Assembly: GCF_001440415.1 (NCBI RefSeq)
Contig: NZ_LLYA01000001.1
Coordinates: 1 to 64,000, forward strand
Source: Bradyrhizobium retamae
GTDB taxonomy: Bacteria; Pseudomonadota; Alphaproteobacteria; Rhizobiales; Xanthobacteraceae
DNA length: 64,000 bases
Direction of reading: 5' to 3'
Shown: piece after piece, positions 26,355 to 35,245 of the stretch
Position numbering within the stretch: the first letter of the stretch is position 1
Layout: every line of letters starts with the position of its first letter
The notes under the pieces: generated by a model
Seen by the model: only the letters and a program-made list of their open reading frames with translations
Told to the model about the DNA's origin: nothing
The model's database searches: none
Program-made: the position numbers and the translations under genes

Positions 26355-28073
26355 ATGCGAAAGCCAACGTCCTTCTTGCGCGTGTTTACCGAGACCGGGC
26401 CACTGGTGGCGCTGGCGGTTGCGATCGCGCTCCTGATCGGGATCGTGGGACCCGCGTCGGCGCAGTTTTTCAATTTCGGCGGCTTTGGCGGGCCGCCGCA
26501 GCGGCAAGCGCCGCAGCGCGGCTGGTTCGGCGGCGATTTCTTTTCGCCATTCCAGCAGCAGGCGCCGCAGGCGCCGCGCCAGGATTTCTCCCGCGCGCCC
26601 GCGCCCGCCAAGCGAGATACGGTGCCGGAACGTAACGTACTGGTGCTCGGCGACGCCATGGCCGACTGGCTCGCCTATGGCCTGGAAGACGCCTATTCCG
26701 AGCAGCCCGACATGGGCGTGATCCGCAAGCACAAGACCGTCTCCGGCCTGATCAAGTATCAGCCGCGCGGCGAGCCCGCCGATTGGACCGCGGCCGCCAA
26801 GGGCATCCTCGCCACCGAAACGCCCGATGCCATCGTCGTCATGCTCGGCCTCCATGACCGCCAGGCCATCCGCGAGGCGGTCACCGAGAAGAAGGCCGAT
26901 AAGAAAGAAGACAAGAAGGACGCGCGCGGCAAGGCAGATACCAAGACAGATACCAAGCCGGCGGACGCAAAGAAGCCGGAAGGCTCGGCTGACACGGCAA
27001 AGCGCGACGATAAGCCGGCCGATGCCGAATTGTCGCCTGACGATGCAGCCGATAGCGACACGCCGCAAAACGCCGCACCCGCGCGATCTGGCGGCGGACT
27101 TTATGAGTTCCGCGACGAGCGCTGGGTCGAACTCTACACCAAGAAGATCGAAGAGCTGATCGGCGTGCTGAAATCCAAGGGCGTCCCAGTGCTGTGGGTC
27201 GGCCTGCCGGCGATCCGCGGGCAAAAAGGAACGGCTGACATGCTGTTCCTCGATGCGCTGTATCGCGACGGCGCCGGCAAGGCCGGCATTACCTATGTCG
27301 ATATCTGGGATGGCTTTGTCGATGAAGCCGGCCGCTTCCTGCAGAAAGGTCCCGACTTCGAAGGCCAGATCCGCCAGCTCCGCACGGCCGACGGCGTCTT
27401 CTTCACCAAGCCCGGCGCGCGCAAGCTCGCACACTATGTCGAGCGCGAGGTGACGCGCCTCCTCGCCGCCCGCTCCGGGCCGATCGCGGTGCCGATCGAA
27501 CCGGCGACGCCGGAGGCCAATGTCGCGCCGGGCCAGCCGGCGCCGCGTCCGCTGGCCGGACCGGTCATGCCGCTGGTGGCCTCTTCCGTCGGCACCGATC
27601 AATTGCTCGGCGGTCCCGGCTCGCGTCCGGCAGCGGTTGATGCGCTAGCCGCGCGCACGCTGGTGAAGGGTGAAGCGCTGGCCGCGCCGGCCGGCCGCGC
27701 CGACGACTACGTATGGCCTCGTCGCGAAATCGGCCGCGAGCCGGCGAAGGGCGATACCCCGATGGCGGCCACCTCACCGAGCGGAACCACGGCAGCCGCC
27801 CCGCCACAGAAGCAGCTCTTACTGCCGCCGCCGCAGCAAACGCTGCAGCAACAGAAGAGACAGGTGCCGCCGCCACCGATGCAGATCCGCCCGGCGCAAA
27901 ACAACGGTCCGTCACTACGTGACTTCTTCGGCGGGTTCGGTGTGGGGCCGCGGCCGCCTGCACCACCCGCGGCCGCACCGCCGCGTGGACCCGCTGCTCT
28001 TCCGGGCGCGCCGCGGCCGCCGGGCAATGTCGGGCGCTCGGCAGAGGTTCCGCCGGGCAATTTCACGCGGTGA
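26355..28073 (+). CDS. DUF459 (SGNH-hydrolase-like) exported protein
   Basis: About 572 residues from ATG 26355. A signal anchor (~12-40, ending ASAQ) and a Gln/Pro-rich linker precede the DUF459 domain. The GDAMADWLAYGLEDA segment takes the place of the GDS block of SGNH hydrolases, and VVMLGLHDRQ and the C-terminal DGVFFTKPGARKLAHYVERE supply later blocks; the usual Ser of GDS reads Ala here (GDA). A charged Lys/Asp insert (~residues 175-240) interrupts the domain, and the last ~170 residues are Pro/Ala-rich. The enzyme role is therefore doubtful. It may be an esterase-like or structural envelope protein. It follows the transglycosylase gene by 160 bases. Confidence 0.8.
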   Translation: MRKPTSFLRVFTETGPLVALAVAIALLIGIVGPASAQFFNFGGFGGPPQRQAPQRGWFGGDFFSPFQQQAPQAPRQDFSRAPAPAKRDTVPERNVLVLGDAMADWLAYGLEDAYSEQPDMGVIRKHKTVSGLIKYQPRGEPADWTAAAKGILATETPDAIVVMLGLHDRQAIREAVTEKKADKKEDKKDARGKADTKTDTKPADAKKPEGSADTAKRDDKPADAELSPDDAADSDTPQNAAPARSGGGLYEFRDERWVELYTKKIEELIGVLKSKGVPVLWVGLPAIRGQKGTADMLFLDALYRDGAGKAGITYVDIWDGFVDEAGRFLQKGPDFEGQIRQLRTADGVFFTKPGARKLAHYVEREVTRLLAARSGPIAVPIEPATPEANVAPGQPAPRPLAGPVMPLVASSVGTDQLLGGPGSRPAAVDALAARTLVKGEALAAPAGRADDYVWPRREIGREPAKGDTPMAATSPSGTTAAAPPQKQLLLPPPQQTLQQQKRQVPPPPMQIRPAQNNGPSLRDFFGGFGVGPRPPAPPAAAPPRGPAALPGAPRPPGNVGRSAEVPPGNFTR

Positions 28074-28083
28074 TTTAGGTAGA

Positions 28084-28180
28084 GCGTTTTCCAGCGAAGT
28101 GGACACCGGTTCGCGTCAAGAAAACGCGTCAAAACAAAAACCTAGAGCCCGGTTCTGATTCAATCGGAACCGGGCTCTAG
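28084..28180. repeat. 97-bp dispersed repeat, copy 1 (with terminator-like 3' stem)
   Basis: Begins GCGTTTTCCAGCGAAGTGG and ends with AGAGCCCGGTTC/ GGAACCGGGCTCT arms. It matches 41409-41507 with about three substitutions and a two-A length change. The internal GCGTTTTC...GAAAACGC arms form a second stem. Confidence 0.9.
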
Positions 28181-28184
28181 TTCT

Positions 28185-28309
28185 CATGCTGAGGAGCGCT
28201 TCTCCGCGCGTCTGCGGGCGATGCTTCACACCGCCGCGCGAACCATGAAGCTCCCATGCAGCCATCCTTCGAGACGCGGCCAATAGGCCGCTCCTCTCAG
28301 GATGAAGTT
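28185..28309. repeat. Dispersed palindrome, diverged copy of the 21471-21575 family
   Basis: Starts CTCATGCTGAGGAGCGC and ends CGCTCCTCTCAGGATGAAG, with CAGCCATCCTTCGAGACGCG inside. Same building blocks as 21471-21575 but longer and less perfect. Confidence 0.6.
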
Positions 28310-28682
28310 AGCCGTAATAGCGCCAGCGCGGCGGCGGGCGGCGCGGCGGGCGCGTCATCAACAGCGCCAGCGCAAAGCCAATGCCGGCTGCGACCAAGAG
28401 CGCGCCGAGCGGATTTTCCTGAACAGTTTTCGCTACCGTCTGCTGGCCGCTACGAATGGTGTCGCCGCTATGCTCAATGGCGTCCTTGGCATAGCTGACG
28501 GCGGTGTCAGTGGCGTCGCGGGCGGCATCCTTGGCCTGGCCGTAGAGATTTTGCACTGTGCCCGCCGCTTCGCGCGCGCGGCCTTCGGCTTGCGCCTTCG
28601 CATCGCCAGCCATATCGCCGACGGTGCTTTCGACCTTACCCGCAAAATCCTCGGCCGAACCAGCAATCCGATCCTTGTCCAT
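28308..28682 (-). CDS. CsbD/DUF883-like membrane-anchored protein
   Basis: A 124-residue protein with AGGAGG before the ATG. The N-terminal ~40 residues (MDKDRIAGSAEDFAGKVEST) follow the CsbD pattern of stress proteins. A long amphipathic Ala/Asp/Lys-rich helix follows, and the C-terminus has the ENPLGALLVAAGIGFALALL hydrophobic anchor that is typical of DUF883/ElaB-like proteins. A final Arg/Pro cluster is probably cytoplasmic. Family members are general-stress or ribosome-associated inner-membrane proteins; the exact role is unknown. It stands alone next to two dispersed repeats. Confidence 0.8.
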   Translation of the reverse strand: MDKDRIAGSAEDFAGKVESTVGDMAGDAKAQAEGRAREAAGTVQNLYGQAKDAARDATDTAVSYAKDAIEHSGDTIRSGQQTVAKTVQENPLGALLVAAGIGFALALLMTRPPRRPPPRWRYYG

Positions 28683-28774
28683 CGCGGTCCTCCTGTTTTC
28701 GGGGAATGTAACCGGTGAGACCCCGTTCGGGTTCCTACCGCGATCGAAACGCAGTTCTAATCAAGATGCCAAGC

Positions 28775-29509
28775 TTACAGGATCAGACCACCGTCGACCA
28801 CGATGGTCTGGCCGATGACGTAGGTCGCAAGCGGCGAGGCCAGGAACAGCGCCGCACCGGCCATATCCGCCGGCGTGCCGAGCCGCTTCAACGGGATCCG
28901 CTCGAGCGCGCCTTCGAGGCGTTTCGGATTGGCGGTGGTCGCCTTGGTCATCTTGGTATCGACCAGGCCGGGCGCGATGCCATTGACGCGGATGCCGTCC
29001 CCGGCCCACGCCTCGCCGAGCGTGCGCGTCAGCCCGACCGCACCGGTCTTCGAGGCGTTGTAGGCTGGATTGCCCATCGTGGAGTGATAGGCGGCGGTCG
29101 AACTGACGATGATGAGCGCGCCCTTGCTGGCGCTCAGCATCGCATGGAATTTTGTCGCACAGGCCATCAGGCTCATCAGGTTGATTTCGACCACCCTGCG
29201 AAAGCCATCCATCTCGAATTCGCCGCGGCGGTAGATCACCGCGCCCTGCGCCAGCACCAGCACGTCCAGTTTCGTGAAGGATGGCTGGAAGGATTCAATG
29301 GCCTGCGCGTTGCTGACGTCGAGCTGGGAATAATCTAACCCGTCAAGAAGCGAGCCTTCGTCAGGCGAATAGTCGGCGGCGCTTTCGCGGGTGCCGCAGA
29401 CGGCGACACGTGCGCCCTTGGCACGGAACGCCTGCGCGATGCCATTGCCGATCCCGCTGGAGCCGCCGACCACCAGCACCTGCCTGCCGCTGAAATCCAG
29501 TTCGTTCAT
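28775..29509 (-). CDS. Short-chain dehydrogenase/reductase (SDR)
   Basis: A 244-residue classical SDR. The cofactor motif is GGSSGIG (residues ~15-21), the catalytic set is Ser in VSSTAAYHS, Tyr and Lys in YNASKTG, and the C-terminal landmark is GQTIVVDGG. The usual NNAG segment reads LAQGA, a mild deviation. An NAD(P)-dependent alcohol/ketone oxidoreductase acting in the cytoplasm is expected; the substrate cannot be told. No operon partner is near, as the CsbD-like gene 93 bases downstream has its own ribosome-binding site. Confidence 0.88.
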   Translation of the reverse strand: MNELDFSGRQVLVVGGSSGIGNGIAQAFRAKGARVAVCGTRESAADYSPDEGSLLDGLDYSQLDVSNAQAIESFQPSFTKLDVLVLAQGAVIYRRGEFEMDGFRRVVEINLMSLMACATKFHAMLSASKGALIIVSSTAAYHSTMGNPAYNASKTGAVGLTRTLGEAWAGDGIRVNGIAPGLVDTKMTKATTANPKRLEGALERIPLKRLGTPADMAGAALFLASPLATYVIGQTIVVDGGLIL

Positions 29510-29761
29510 CGCTCGCGATCCTTTTTGTGTGTTCTAGGGCGTACTCATAAATCCAAAAGGGCCATGCGGCTCAATGGGTGACTGCACGGAGAAGGGCTTT
29601 GTAAGAAATGCGAAGCATTTAGTCTTCCAGCTCAGCAACGAAGTGCTGTGCAACAATATCCGCTTCGGGGTCATTACGAGACCTCGACACCAACCTACTT
29701 GGTTGCTTTGGTGGATTGAGCGCACTCAGCAAATGCAATTGCGGGCCTCGAACTTTCTGGA

Positions 29762-30778
29762 CTACGGTTGCTTCCGAGGCTGCTGCACTTGCCTGCCATC
29801 TCTTAGCGTCTCCGAAGGACTTTCCCCAAAGCACGCGCGGTACGAGACCGAGAACCGGCCCATATGGGTAAACCCCGTGCTCATGGCAATCTCGGTGACA
29901 TTCGCTTCCGGATCGGCCCGCAGCAGGGCTTGGCGAACTTGCCGCAAACGGGCGTTCCGCAGGTAGCGCATGGGGGAGACACCCTTGAAATCGCTGAAGT
30001 GTTTAAAGAGTGTTCGGCCTGCAACGCCGGTCGCCGTAACGAGGTCGGCCACGGTAACCACCCGGTCGAGATGGGCCTCAATGTAGTCGATCGCGCGCTT
30101 CACGTCACGCGGAGCAATCGGCTTCTCGAGACGTCGCAGTGCGGCGCTGTAATTGTGCGGGTGCGACACCAGCAATGCCGTGACAATGAACTGCTCGAAT
30201 GTGCTCATCGTCGTCGGGCTCCAGAGCACCGATCCCGCCTGTTCCAGGTCCGCGACGCCCGTCAGCACGTAGCGTGCCAAGCTGCGGCCGTACCCGGTGG
30301 CGAGGTCGATCGTGGGCGCAAATTCGAGGGGAGCGGTTGGTGGCTCGCCGAGTAGGGCGACAAGCTGATCTGTAAGGCTGGATTTGGTCAGAGACAGTTG
30401 GATGCGGCTGCTATCGGGCTCCGATACCAGCCGACAACTCTCGCGCATCGGCGAGATGATCGTGGCGAGGTTCGGATTGCACACGACGTTTTCACGGCCA
30501 ATGGTGGCTCCAAGCTGTCCGCGAAGCGGCAGGTGGATCCAAGTGTCCGTGCGGCCGGGGCTCGGACACAGGACGACCGGTGCGCCGCCGTATTGCGCGT
30601 AACCCACGTAGAGGCCCGGCATGTAAACGCCGTTAAGGCGCGTATCGAGGAGGTGGGTCTGCCGCCCCGCGATGTCGAAGCGGTAGCCTTTCGCGCGCAG
30701 GAATGCACCGGTCTCTTCCACATTGCGGCTGTGGAAGATGGGCATCTGCTCCAGAAGCGGCGCTGTGCCAGGCTGCAT
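29762..30778 (-). CDS. AraC-family transcriptional regulator
   Basis: About 338 residues from the ATG at 30778, where GGAGG lies six to seven bases upstream; the frame is open 42 codons further. The N-terminal half (~1-215) is the AraC_binding_2-type ligand/oligomerisation domain. The C-terminal ~100 residues carry two HTH units: HLDRVVTVADLVTATGVAGRTLFKHF and the second with EANVTEIAMSTGFTHMGRFSVSY, both split across that region. It is a DNA-binding activator of an unknown target. It faces away from the DUF1326 genes, separated by a remnant. Moderately lower GC than the core genes. Confidence 0.88.
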   Translation of the reverse strand: MQPGTAPLLEQMPIFHSRNVEETGAFLRAKGYRFDIAGRQTHLLDTRLNGVYMPGLYVGYAQYGGAPVVLCPSPGRTDTWIHLPLRGQLGATIGRENVVCNPNLATIISPMRESCRLVSEPDSSRIQLSLTKSSLTDQLVALLGEPPTAPLEFAPTIDLATGYGRSLARYVLTGVADLEQAGSVLWSPTTMSTFEQFIVTALLVSHPHNYSAALRRLEKPIAPRDVKRAIDYIEAHLDRVVTVADLVTATGVAGRTLFKHFSDFKGVSPMRYLRNARLRQVRQALLRADPEANVTEIAMSTGFTHMGRFSVSYRACFGESPSETLRDGRQVQQPRKQP

Positions 30779-31099
30779 GCTCGCCTCCGTGTTGATCGAG
30801 CATACCACGCATGCCGCGGCATGGGCACCGGGGCCGGGAATGCTCCGATCATTCTTGCAGTTTTTGGATAATGATAGTTGGCGCTTTCCGTGGGCGATTT
30901 CCACGTTTTACGCGCTTTCCGGATAGGCCCCGGCGGCAATCGGATATCCAGCACCCAAATGCGCCAGCTAAGCTTCGCGCCCAACGGGCGCCGTGCCTAT
31001 CGATGCCGTGCCTATCGATAGGGGTGGCCCATCAAGGAGGGAAGCGTCATTGCGGACGCGCTTACGCACGCTGTGATCTCATTCCAGTATCCGTCGTGA

Positions 31100-31264
31100 C
31101 CAGTGCCAGTCGACCACGAGCCCGATCGCGGCATCTCGACCCGCCTGCGCCTGCTTGATCGACTCGTCATTGACAAGCGCCGGCTGATCGGTGCTCACCT
31201 GCCGTTCCCTGGCACCGGCTTCGTCGAGCGCAAGGATGGCGTCTATCGCTTCGTTCCGGCTTGA
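31100..31264 (+). pseudogene. 3' remnant of an MBL-fold metallo-hydrolase gene
   Basis: The frame after a TGA at 31097 reads DHEPDRGISTRLRLLDRL, then DKRRLIGAHLPFPGTGFVER and KDGVYRFVPA, ending in TGA at 31262. This is the C-terminal end of MBL-fold hydrolases of the quorum-quenching/SoxH-like group (tR..lL...a..r.lv.gaHlPFPg.G.ve..dg.yrwvP). The HxHxDH active site and most of the protein are missing. It is therefore a truncated remnant beside the AraC regulator. Confidence 0.55.
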
Positions 31265-31316
31265 AGCTCGCGCAAAGTCGAGCTGAGCGTCATCGCTTTT
31301 GGGAGGGCGCAGTGAG

Positions 31317-31952
31317 ATGGCTGATCAATGGCTGTTCAAAAGCGAGACTTATGATAACTGCAATTGTTCAGTGAGCTGCGGGTGTCAGTTCAACGAGCCC
31401 ACGACACATGGAAATTGTCAGTTTGCCTATGTCGGCACCGTCGTTGCAGGTCATTTCAATGGCACGCCGCTGGCGGGCCTGAATTGGTCGCTGCTCTGCA
31501 TATTCCCCGGCGAGATCGAGGAAGGAAACGGCAAGCGCCAGATCATCATCGACGAGCGGGCGAACAAGGCTCAACGGATCGCTCTCGAAACGATTGTATC
31601 GGGTAAGGCATGCCGGCCACTCAGCAACCATTTTTCCGTTTTCGGTTCCTTATGCACGGAATTTTTCGAGACACTTTTCCTGCCGATCAATCTCGAGGTG
31701 AATCTCCAACTCAGAACCGCGAACGTCGACATCCCGGGTGTTGTGAAGAGTGTCGGCAGACCAATCATCAACAAGTTCAGTGGCGAGCCCTTCCACATTG
31801 CACTGGCACGGCCGTCCGGCAGCTTCGAGTTTACCTATGGGGAAATTGGGCGAGGCACGACCTCGGTAAGCGGTGATATGGAGATGGCGTTCAAAGATTC
31901 ATGGGCGCTATTTTGCGTGCACCACTACAACCAGGATGGCTTGATCCGCTGA
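31317..31952 (+). CDS. DUF1326 domain protein, first of a tandem pair
   Basis: A 211-residue protein from ATG 31317, with GGGAGG upstream. The N-terminus has the DUF1326 cysteine pattern NCNCSVSCGCQF, followed by HGNCQF. Its family usually sits beside a DUF2182 membrane protein and may bind metal through these Cys, but no DUF2182 gene is here. It lacks a signal peptide. It is colinear and about two-thirds identical by eye with the next gene, sharing 17 residues at the start exactly, so the two arose by tandem duplication. Function is unknown. Confidence 0.8.
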   Translation: MADQWLFKSETYDNCNCSVSCGCQFNEPTTHGNCQFAYVGTVVAGHFNGTPLAGLNWSLLCIFPGEIEEGNGKRQIIIDERANKAQRIALETIVSGKACRPLSNHFSVFGSLCTEFFETLFLPINLEVNLQLRTANVDIPGVVKSVGRPIINKFSGEPFHIALARPSGSFEFTYGEIGRGTTSVSGDMEMAFKDSWALFCVHHYNQDGLIR

Positions 31953-32091
31953 GTGATGACGGCAGAGAGCTTAGCCGGATCGAATTTGTCGTGTTAGCTG
32001 AGCCTCGAGCTGACATTGGTTGGCTGTAGAACGGTCGGGTCTTGTTACCGATGTTTCTCTGCAAGACTATCCGTAGAGGAGGGTGACGACG

Positions 32092-32769
32092 ATGGCGGAT
32101 CAATGGCTATTCAAGAGCGAGACCTACGATAACTGCAATTGCGCGATGAACTGTGGTTGCCAATTCAACCTGCCGAGTACTCACGGCTATTGTCAGTCGG
32201 CCTTCGTCGGCACCATCGTCGAAGGCTACTTCAACGATACGCCGCTCTCAGGCTTGAACTGGGCGGCGCTGTACAAGTGGCCCGGCGAAATCAAGGACGG
32301 AAACGGGCGGCGCCAGATCATAATCGACGAGCGTGCAGATGAAGCTCAACGGATCGCGCTTGAAGCGATCATCTCAGGCGACGCATGCCAACCATTGAGC
32401 AATCTCTTCGCCGTATTCGCGTCCACATGCTCGGAGTTTTGCGGGACGTTGTTCCTGCCGATTGATCTCGATGCGGACTTGGAGCTCAGAACGGCAAGGG
32501 TAGAGATACAAGACGTCATGCGGAGCACCGGCAGGCCGAAGATCAACGAGTTTACTGGTCAACCATTCCACATTGCGCTGGCGCGTCCCAGCGGCAGTTT
32601 CGAATTTACCTACGCAGAAATCGGGCTAGGTACCACGTCGGTCACAGGTGACATGGAAATGGCATTCGAAGATTCATGGGCACATTTTTGTGTTCATCAC
32701 TTCAATCAGGACGGCTTGGTCGGGGAAAGATCAAGACTCACGGCATGGCTTGGGCCGACCCCGCGGTGA
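32092..32769 (+). CDS. DUF1326 domain protein, second of a tandem pair
   Basis: A 225-residue paralog of the preceding protein, with GAGGAGGG before ATG 32092. The first 17 residues and the ARPSGSFEFTY block are identical in both copies. The cysteine motif is kept as NCNCAMNCGCQF with HGYCQS. It carries about 14 extra C-terminal residues rich in Arg and Pro, which may come from read-through into former intergenic DNA. The pair keeps about 140 bases between genes, each with its own ribosome-binding site. Function is unknown. Confidence 0.8.
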   Translation: MADQWLFKSETYDNCNCAMNCGCQFNLPSTHGYCQSAFVGTIVEGYFNDTPLSGLNWAALYKWPGEIKDGNGRRQIIIDERADEAQRIALEAIISGDACQPLSNLFAVFASTCSEFCGTLFLPIDLDADLELRTARVEIQDVMRSTGRPKINEFTGQPFHIALARPSGSFEFTYAEIGLGTTSVTGDMEMAFEDSWAHFCVHHFNQDGLVGERSRLTAWLGPTPR

Positions 32770-32843
32770 ATGAGGCTAGGTGTTATCGTTCTGAAGGATG
32801 TCTCCTGATCGGTGGCGAAGTATCGGCGGTTTGACGCTGGTGT

Positions 32844-33380
32844 CTACGGAAGCAGCCGAGTGGTTTCCCGAGCCTCGTCGAGAAATTTGACCATCAGAAT
32901 CTCGTCGTAATATCGCCCACCCTGCTTGAGGGCTCGCTTTTCATAGCCGTACTCGACAAAGGCCATGGCGCTGTAAAGTTGGCGCGCCGCTTCGTTCTCG
33001 CTCACGACAGTCAATTGAACCATCTCCACGCGCCCGCGCGCATGGTCGAGAACGGCCGCGACAAGCAACTTTCCAAGGCCCGAACCTCGCGCGGTGTTTC
33101 GAACATACATCGCCCAAAGCCGCCCCTTGTGCGCCTGCTTCAAACCTTCCTGCGCGGAAAATCCGGCAATTCCGGCAAGCTCCCCGTCAAGGAATGCGCC
33201 GAAGATATCCGCCCGTCCGATGGCCGCTTCGAACCACGATAGTGGTTGCGCATTTTCTCTCTCAAACGTGCTGCCGAAAGCCTCCGGATTTTTCTCAAGC
33301 GCTTCCAGCCGGATCTCTCGATACAGGGGCGCGTCGGCAAGCTCCAGGAGACGTATCTGCGCCCCGCCAGTATCGGTCAC
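32844..33380 (-). CDS. GNAT-family N-acetyltransferase
   Basis: A 178-residue acetyltransferase. It starts IRLLELADAPLYREIRLEAL, and the acetyl-CoA-binding loop follows AMYVRNTARGSGLGKLLVAAV. Motif B has VSENEAARQLYSAMAFVEYGYE. The region between (FGAFLDGELAGIAGFSAQ) is the central GNAT sheet. Substrate unknown. It is divergent from the SDR gene at 33472, with less than 100 bases between, so the promoters must overlap. Confidence 0.87.
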   Translation of the reverse strand: MTDTGGAQIRLLELADAPLYREIRLEALEKNPEAFGSTFERENAQPLSWFEAAIGRADIFGAFLDGELAGIAGFSAQEGLKQAHKGRLWAMYVRNTARGSGLGKLLVAAVLDHARGRVEMVQLTVVSENEAARQLYSAMAFVEYGYEKRALKQGGRYYDEILMVKFLDEARETTRLLP

Positions 33381-33471
33381 GGTTGCACCTCGCTCGGCTT
33401 CGTTTGACCTGTGTGCGGATCGGTGCCAGCCTTGTCAATCCTGCAAAGCGCATCTCTGTCCGGATCCCATT

Positions 33472-34251
33472 ATGCCAGATTTCAAGGAGCTGAGTCGTTC
33501 GGTCAAAGGCCTGACCGTCCTCGTCACCGGTGCTGCCAGCGGCATGGGCCGTGCAACGGCGCTGGTGTTCGCGGCTGAGGGCGCCAATGTTGCAGTTACC
33601 GATCTGAACGCCGCGTCGACCCAGGCGGTTGCCAGCGAGATCGCAGCGAAGGGCGAATCGGCAAAAGCGTGGACGCTCGACGTCACCAATCCTGGCGACA
33701 TCATCAAGGTGGTCAACGAGGTTGCCGCGCATTTCGGTGCACTCGACATCGTCATCAACAATGCCGGCATCTCCGTGCACGTGGCGATCGACGAGGAAGG
33801 TTATGAAGCAGCCTGGGACAAGGCGCTGGCCGTGATGATGACCGCGCATCCACGCATCATCCGGGCCGCGTTGCCGCATTTGCGCCGATCGAAGAATCCG
33901 CGGATCGTCAACATCGCATCGACCGAGGCGCTCGGCGCTACCGCGCTGCACAGCCCGTACTCGGCAGCGAAAGCCGGCGTCACCGGCTTGACGCGCTCGC
34001 TCGCCGTCGAGCTCGGACGCGAGGGCATCACCGTGAACTGCATTTGCCCGGGTCCGATCCGCACCGCGATCACCGAGCGGATTTCCGAAGAGCACAAGAC
34101 GATCTACGCCAAGCGCCGCACCGCACTCGGCCGCTACGGTGAGCCGGAGGAAGTGGCGCACATGACGCTGAGCCTGTGCTTGCCAGCGGCTTCGTTCCTG
34201 ACCGGCGCGGTGATCCCTGTCGACGGCGGCCTCATGGCGCGAAACGCGTAG
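33472..34251 (+). CDS. Short-chain dehydrogenase/reductase (SDR)
   Basis: A 259-residue SDR from ATG 33472; the frame is open far to the left, antisense to the GNAT gene, and this part is not real. It has TGAASGMG (cofactor binding), the NNAGISV segment, Ser in NIASTEALG, YSAAKAG (catalytic Tyr/Lys), CPGPIRT, and a final GAVIPVDGG. It is NAD(P)-dependent and cytoplasmic. It precedes the TfdA-like dioxygenase gene by 98 bases on the same strand and may act with it on hydroxylated products; the link is inference. Confidence 0.88.
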   Translation: MPDFKELSRSVKGLTVLVTGAASGMGRATALVFAAEGANVAVTDLNAASTQAVASEIAAKGESAKAWTLDVTNPGDIIKVVNEVAAHFGALDIVINNAGISVHVAIDEEGYEAAWDKALAVMMTAHPRIIRAALPHLRRSKNPRIVNIASTEALGATALHSPYSAAKAGVTGLTRSLAVELGREGITVNCICPGPIRTAITERISEEHKTIYAKRRTALGRYGEPEEVAHMTLSLCLPAASFLTGAVIPVDGGLMARNA

Positions 34252-34349
34252 CGGGCATGCGTCCGCAGCGTTGACTTGGACATTTCGCGGAGTAATTTTT
34301 CTTACAAAGAAAGCGGGACACACCGCCCGCCGTTTTTGGGAGAGACGCC

Positions 34350-35237
34350 ATGACGGTCACGATCCGGCAGCTTCATCCGCATTTTGTCGGCGAAGTATCC
34401 GGGCTTGATCTGCGAAAACCCCTGACGCCGCAGGAAGCAGCCGACGTCGAAGCCGGCATGGACAAGTACGCCGTGCTGCTGTTCCGCAACCAGGACATCA
34501 CGGACGAACAGCAACTCGCATTTGCGCTGAATTTCGGCAAGCGCGAAGACGCTCGCGGCGGCAATATCGTCAAGCCTCAGGATTCGCGCCTCTCGACCGG
34601 CCTCAATGACGTCTCCAATCTCGGCAAGGACGGCAAGCCATTGCCGCGCGACAGCCGCGCACATCTGTTCAACCTCGGCAATTGCTTGTGGCATTCCGAC
34701 AGCTCGTTTCGTCCGATCCCGGCGAAGTTCTCGCTCTTGTCGGCGCGGGTGGTGAACCCGAAGGGTGGCAACACCGAATTCGCCGATATGCGCGCGGCGT
34801 ATGACGCGCTCGACGACGACACCAAGGCCGAGATCGAGGACCTGATCTGCGAACATTCGCTGATGTATTCGCGCGGCTCGCTCGGCTTCCTGGATTATAC
34901 CGACGAAGAAAAAGAGATGTTCAAGCCGGTGCTGCAGCGGCTGGTGCGGACGCATCCGGTGCATCGCCGCAAGTCGCTGTATCTGTCATCGCACGCGGGC
35001 GCGATTGTGGGCATGAGCATGCCCGAGGCGCGGTTATTGCTGCGCGACCTGACCGAGCACGCCACGCAGAAGGAATTCGTCTACGTCCATAAATGGACCG
35101 TGCATGACCTCGTGATGTGGGACAATCGCCAGACCATGCACCGGGTTCGGCGCTACGACCAGTCGCAGCCCCGCGACATGCGGCGCGCCACTGTTGCCGG
35201 TACCGAGCCGACAGTGACGCAGCAGGCCGCGGAGTAG
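34350..35237 (+). CDS. TauD/TfdA-family 2-oxoglutarate dioxygenase (TfdA-alpha-like)
   Basis: A 295-residue Fe(II)/2-oxoglutarate dioxygenase. The iron ligands are seen as H115 and D117 in LWHSDSSF and H264 in NRQTMHR; the 2-oxoglutarate-binding Arg follows in the RDMRRATV segment. The start (MTVTIRQLHPHFVGEVSG) and length resemble the TfdA-alpha proteins of Bradyrhizobium that attack 2,4-D-like phenoxyacids, rather than taurine dioxygenase TauD. The natural substrate is unknown. GGGAG precedes the ATG. It is downstream of an SDR, and no other aromatic-degradation gene is nearby. Confidence 0.85.
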   Translation: MTVTIRQLHPHFVGEVSGLDLRKPLTPQEAADVEAGMDKYAVLLFRNQDITDEQQLAFALNFGKREDARGGNIVKPQDSRLSTGLNDVSNLGKDGKPLPRDSRAHLFNLGNCLWHSDSSFRPIPAKFSLLSARVVNPKGGNTEFADMRAAYDALDDDTKAEIEDLICEHSLMYSRGSLGFLDYTDEEKEMFKPVLQRLVRTHPVHRRKSLYLSSHAGAIVGMSMPEARLLLRDLTEHATQKEFVYVHKWTVHDLVMWDNRQTMHRVRRYDQSQPRDMRRATVAGTEPTVTQQAAE

Positions 35238-35245
35238 AGGTTTCC

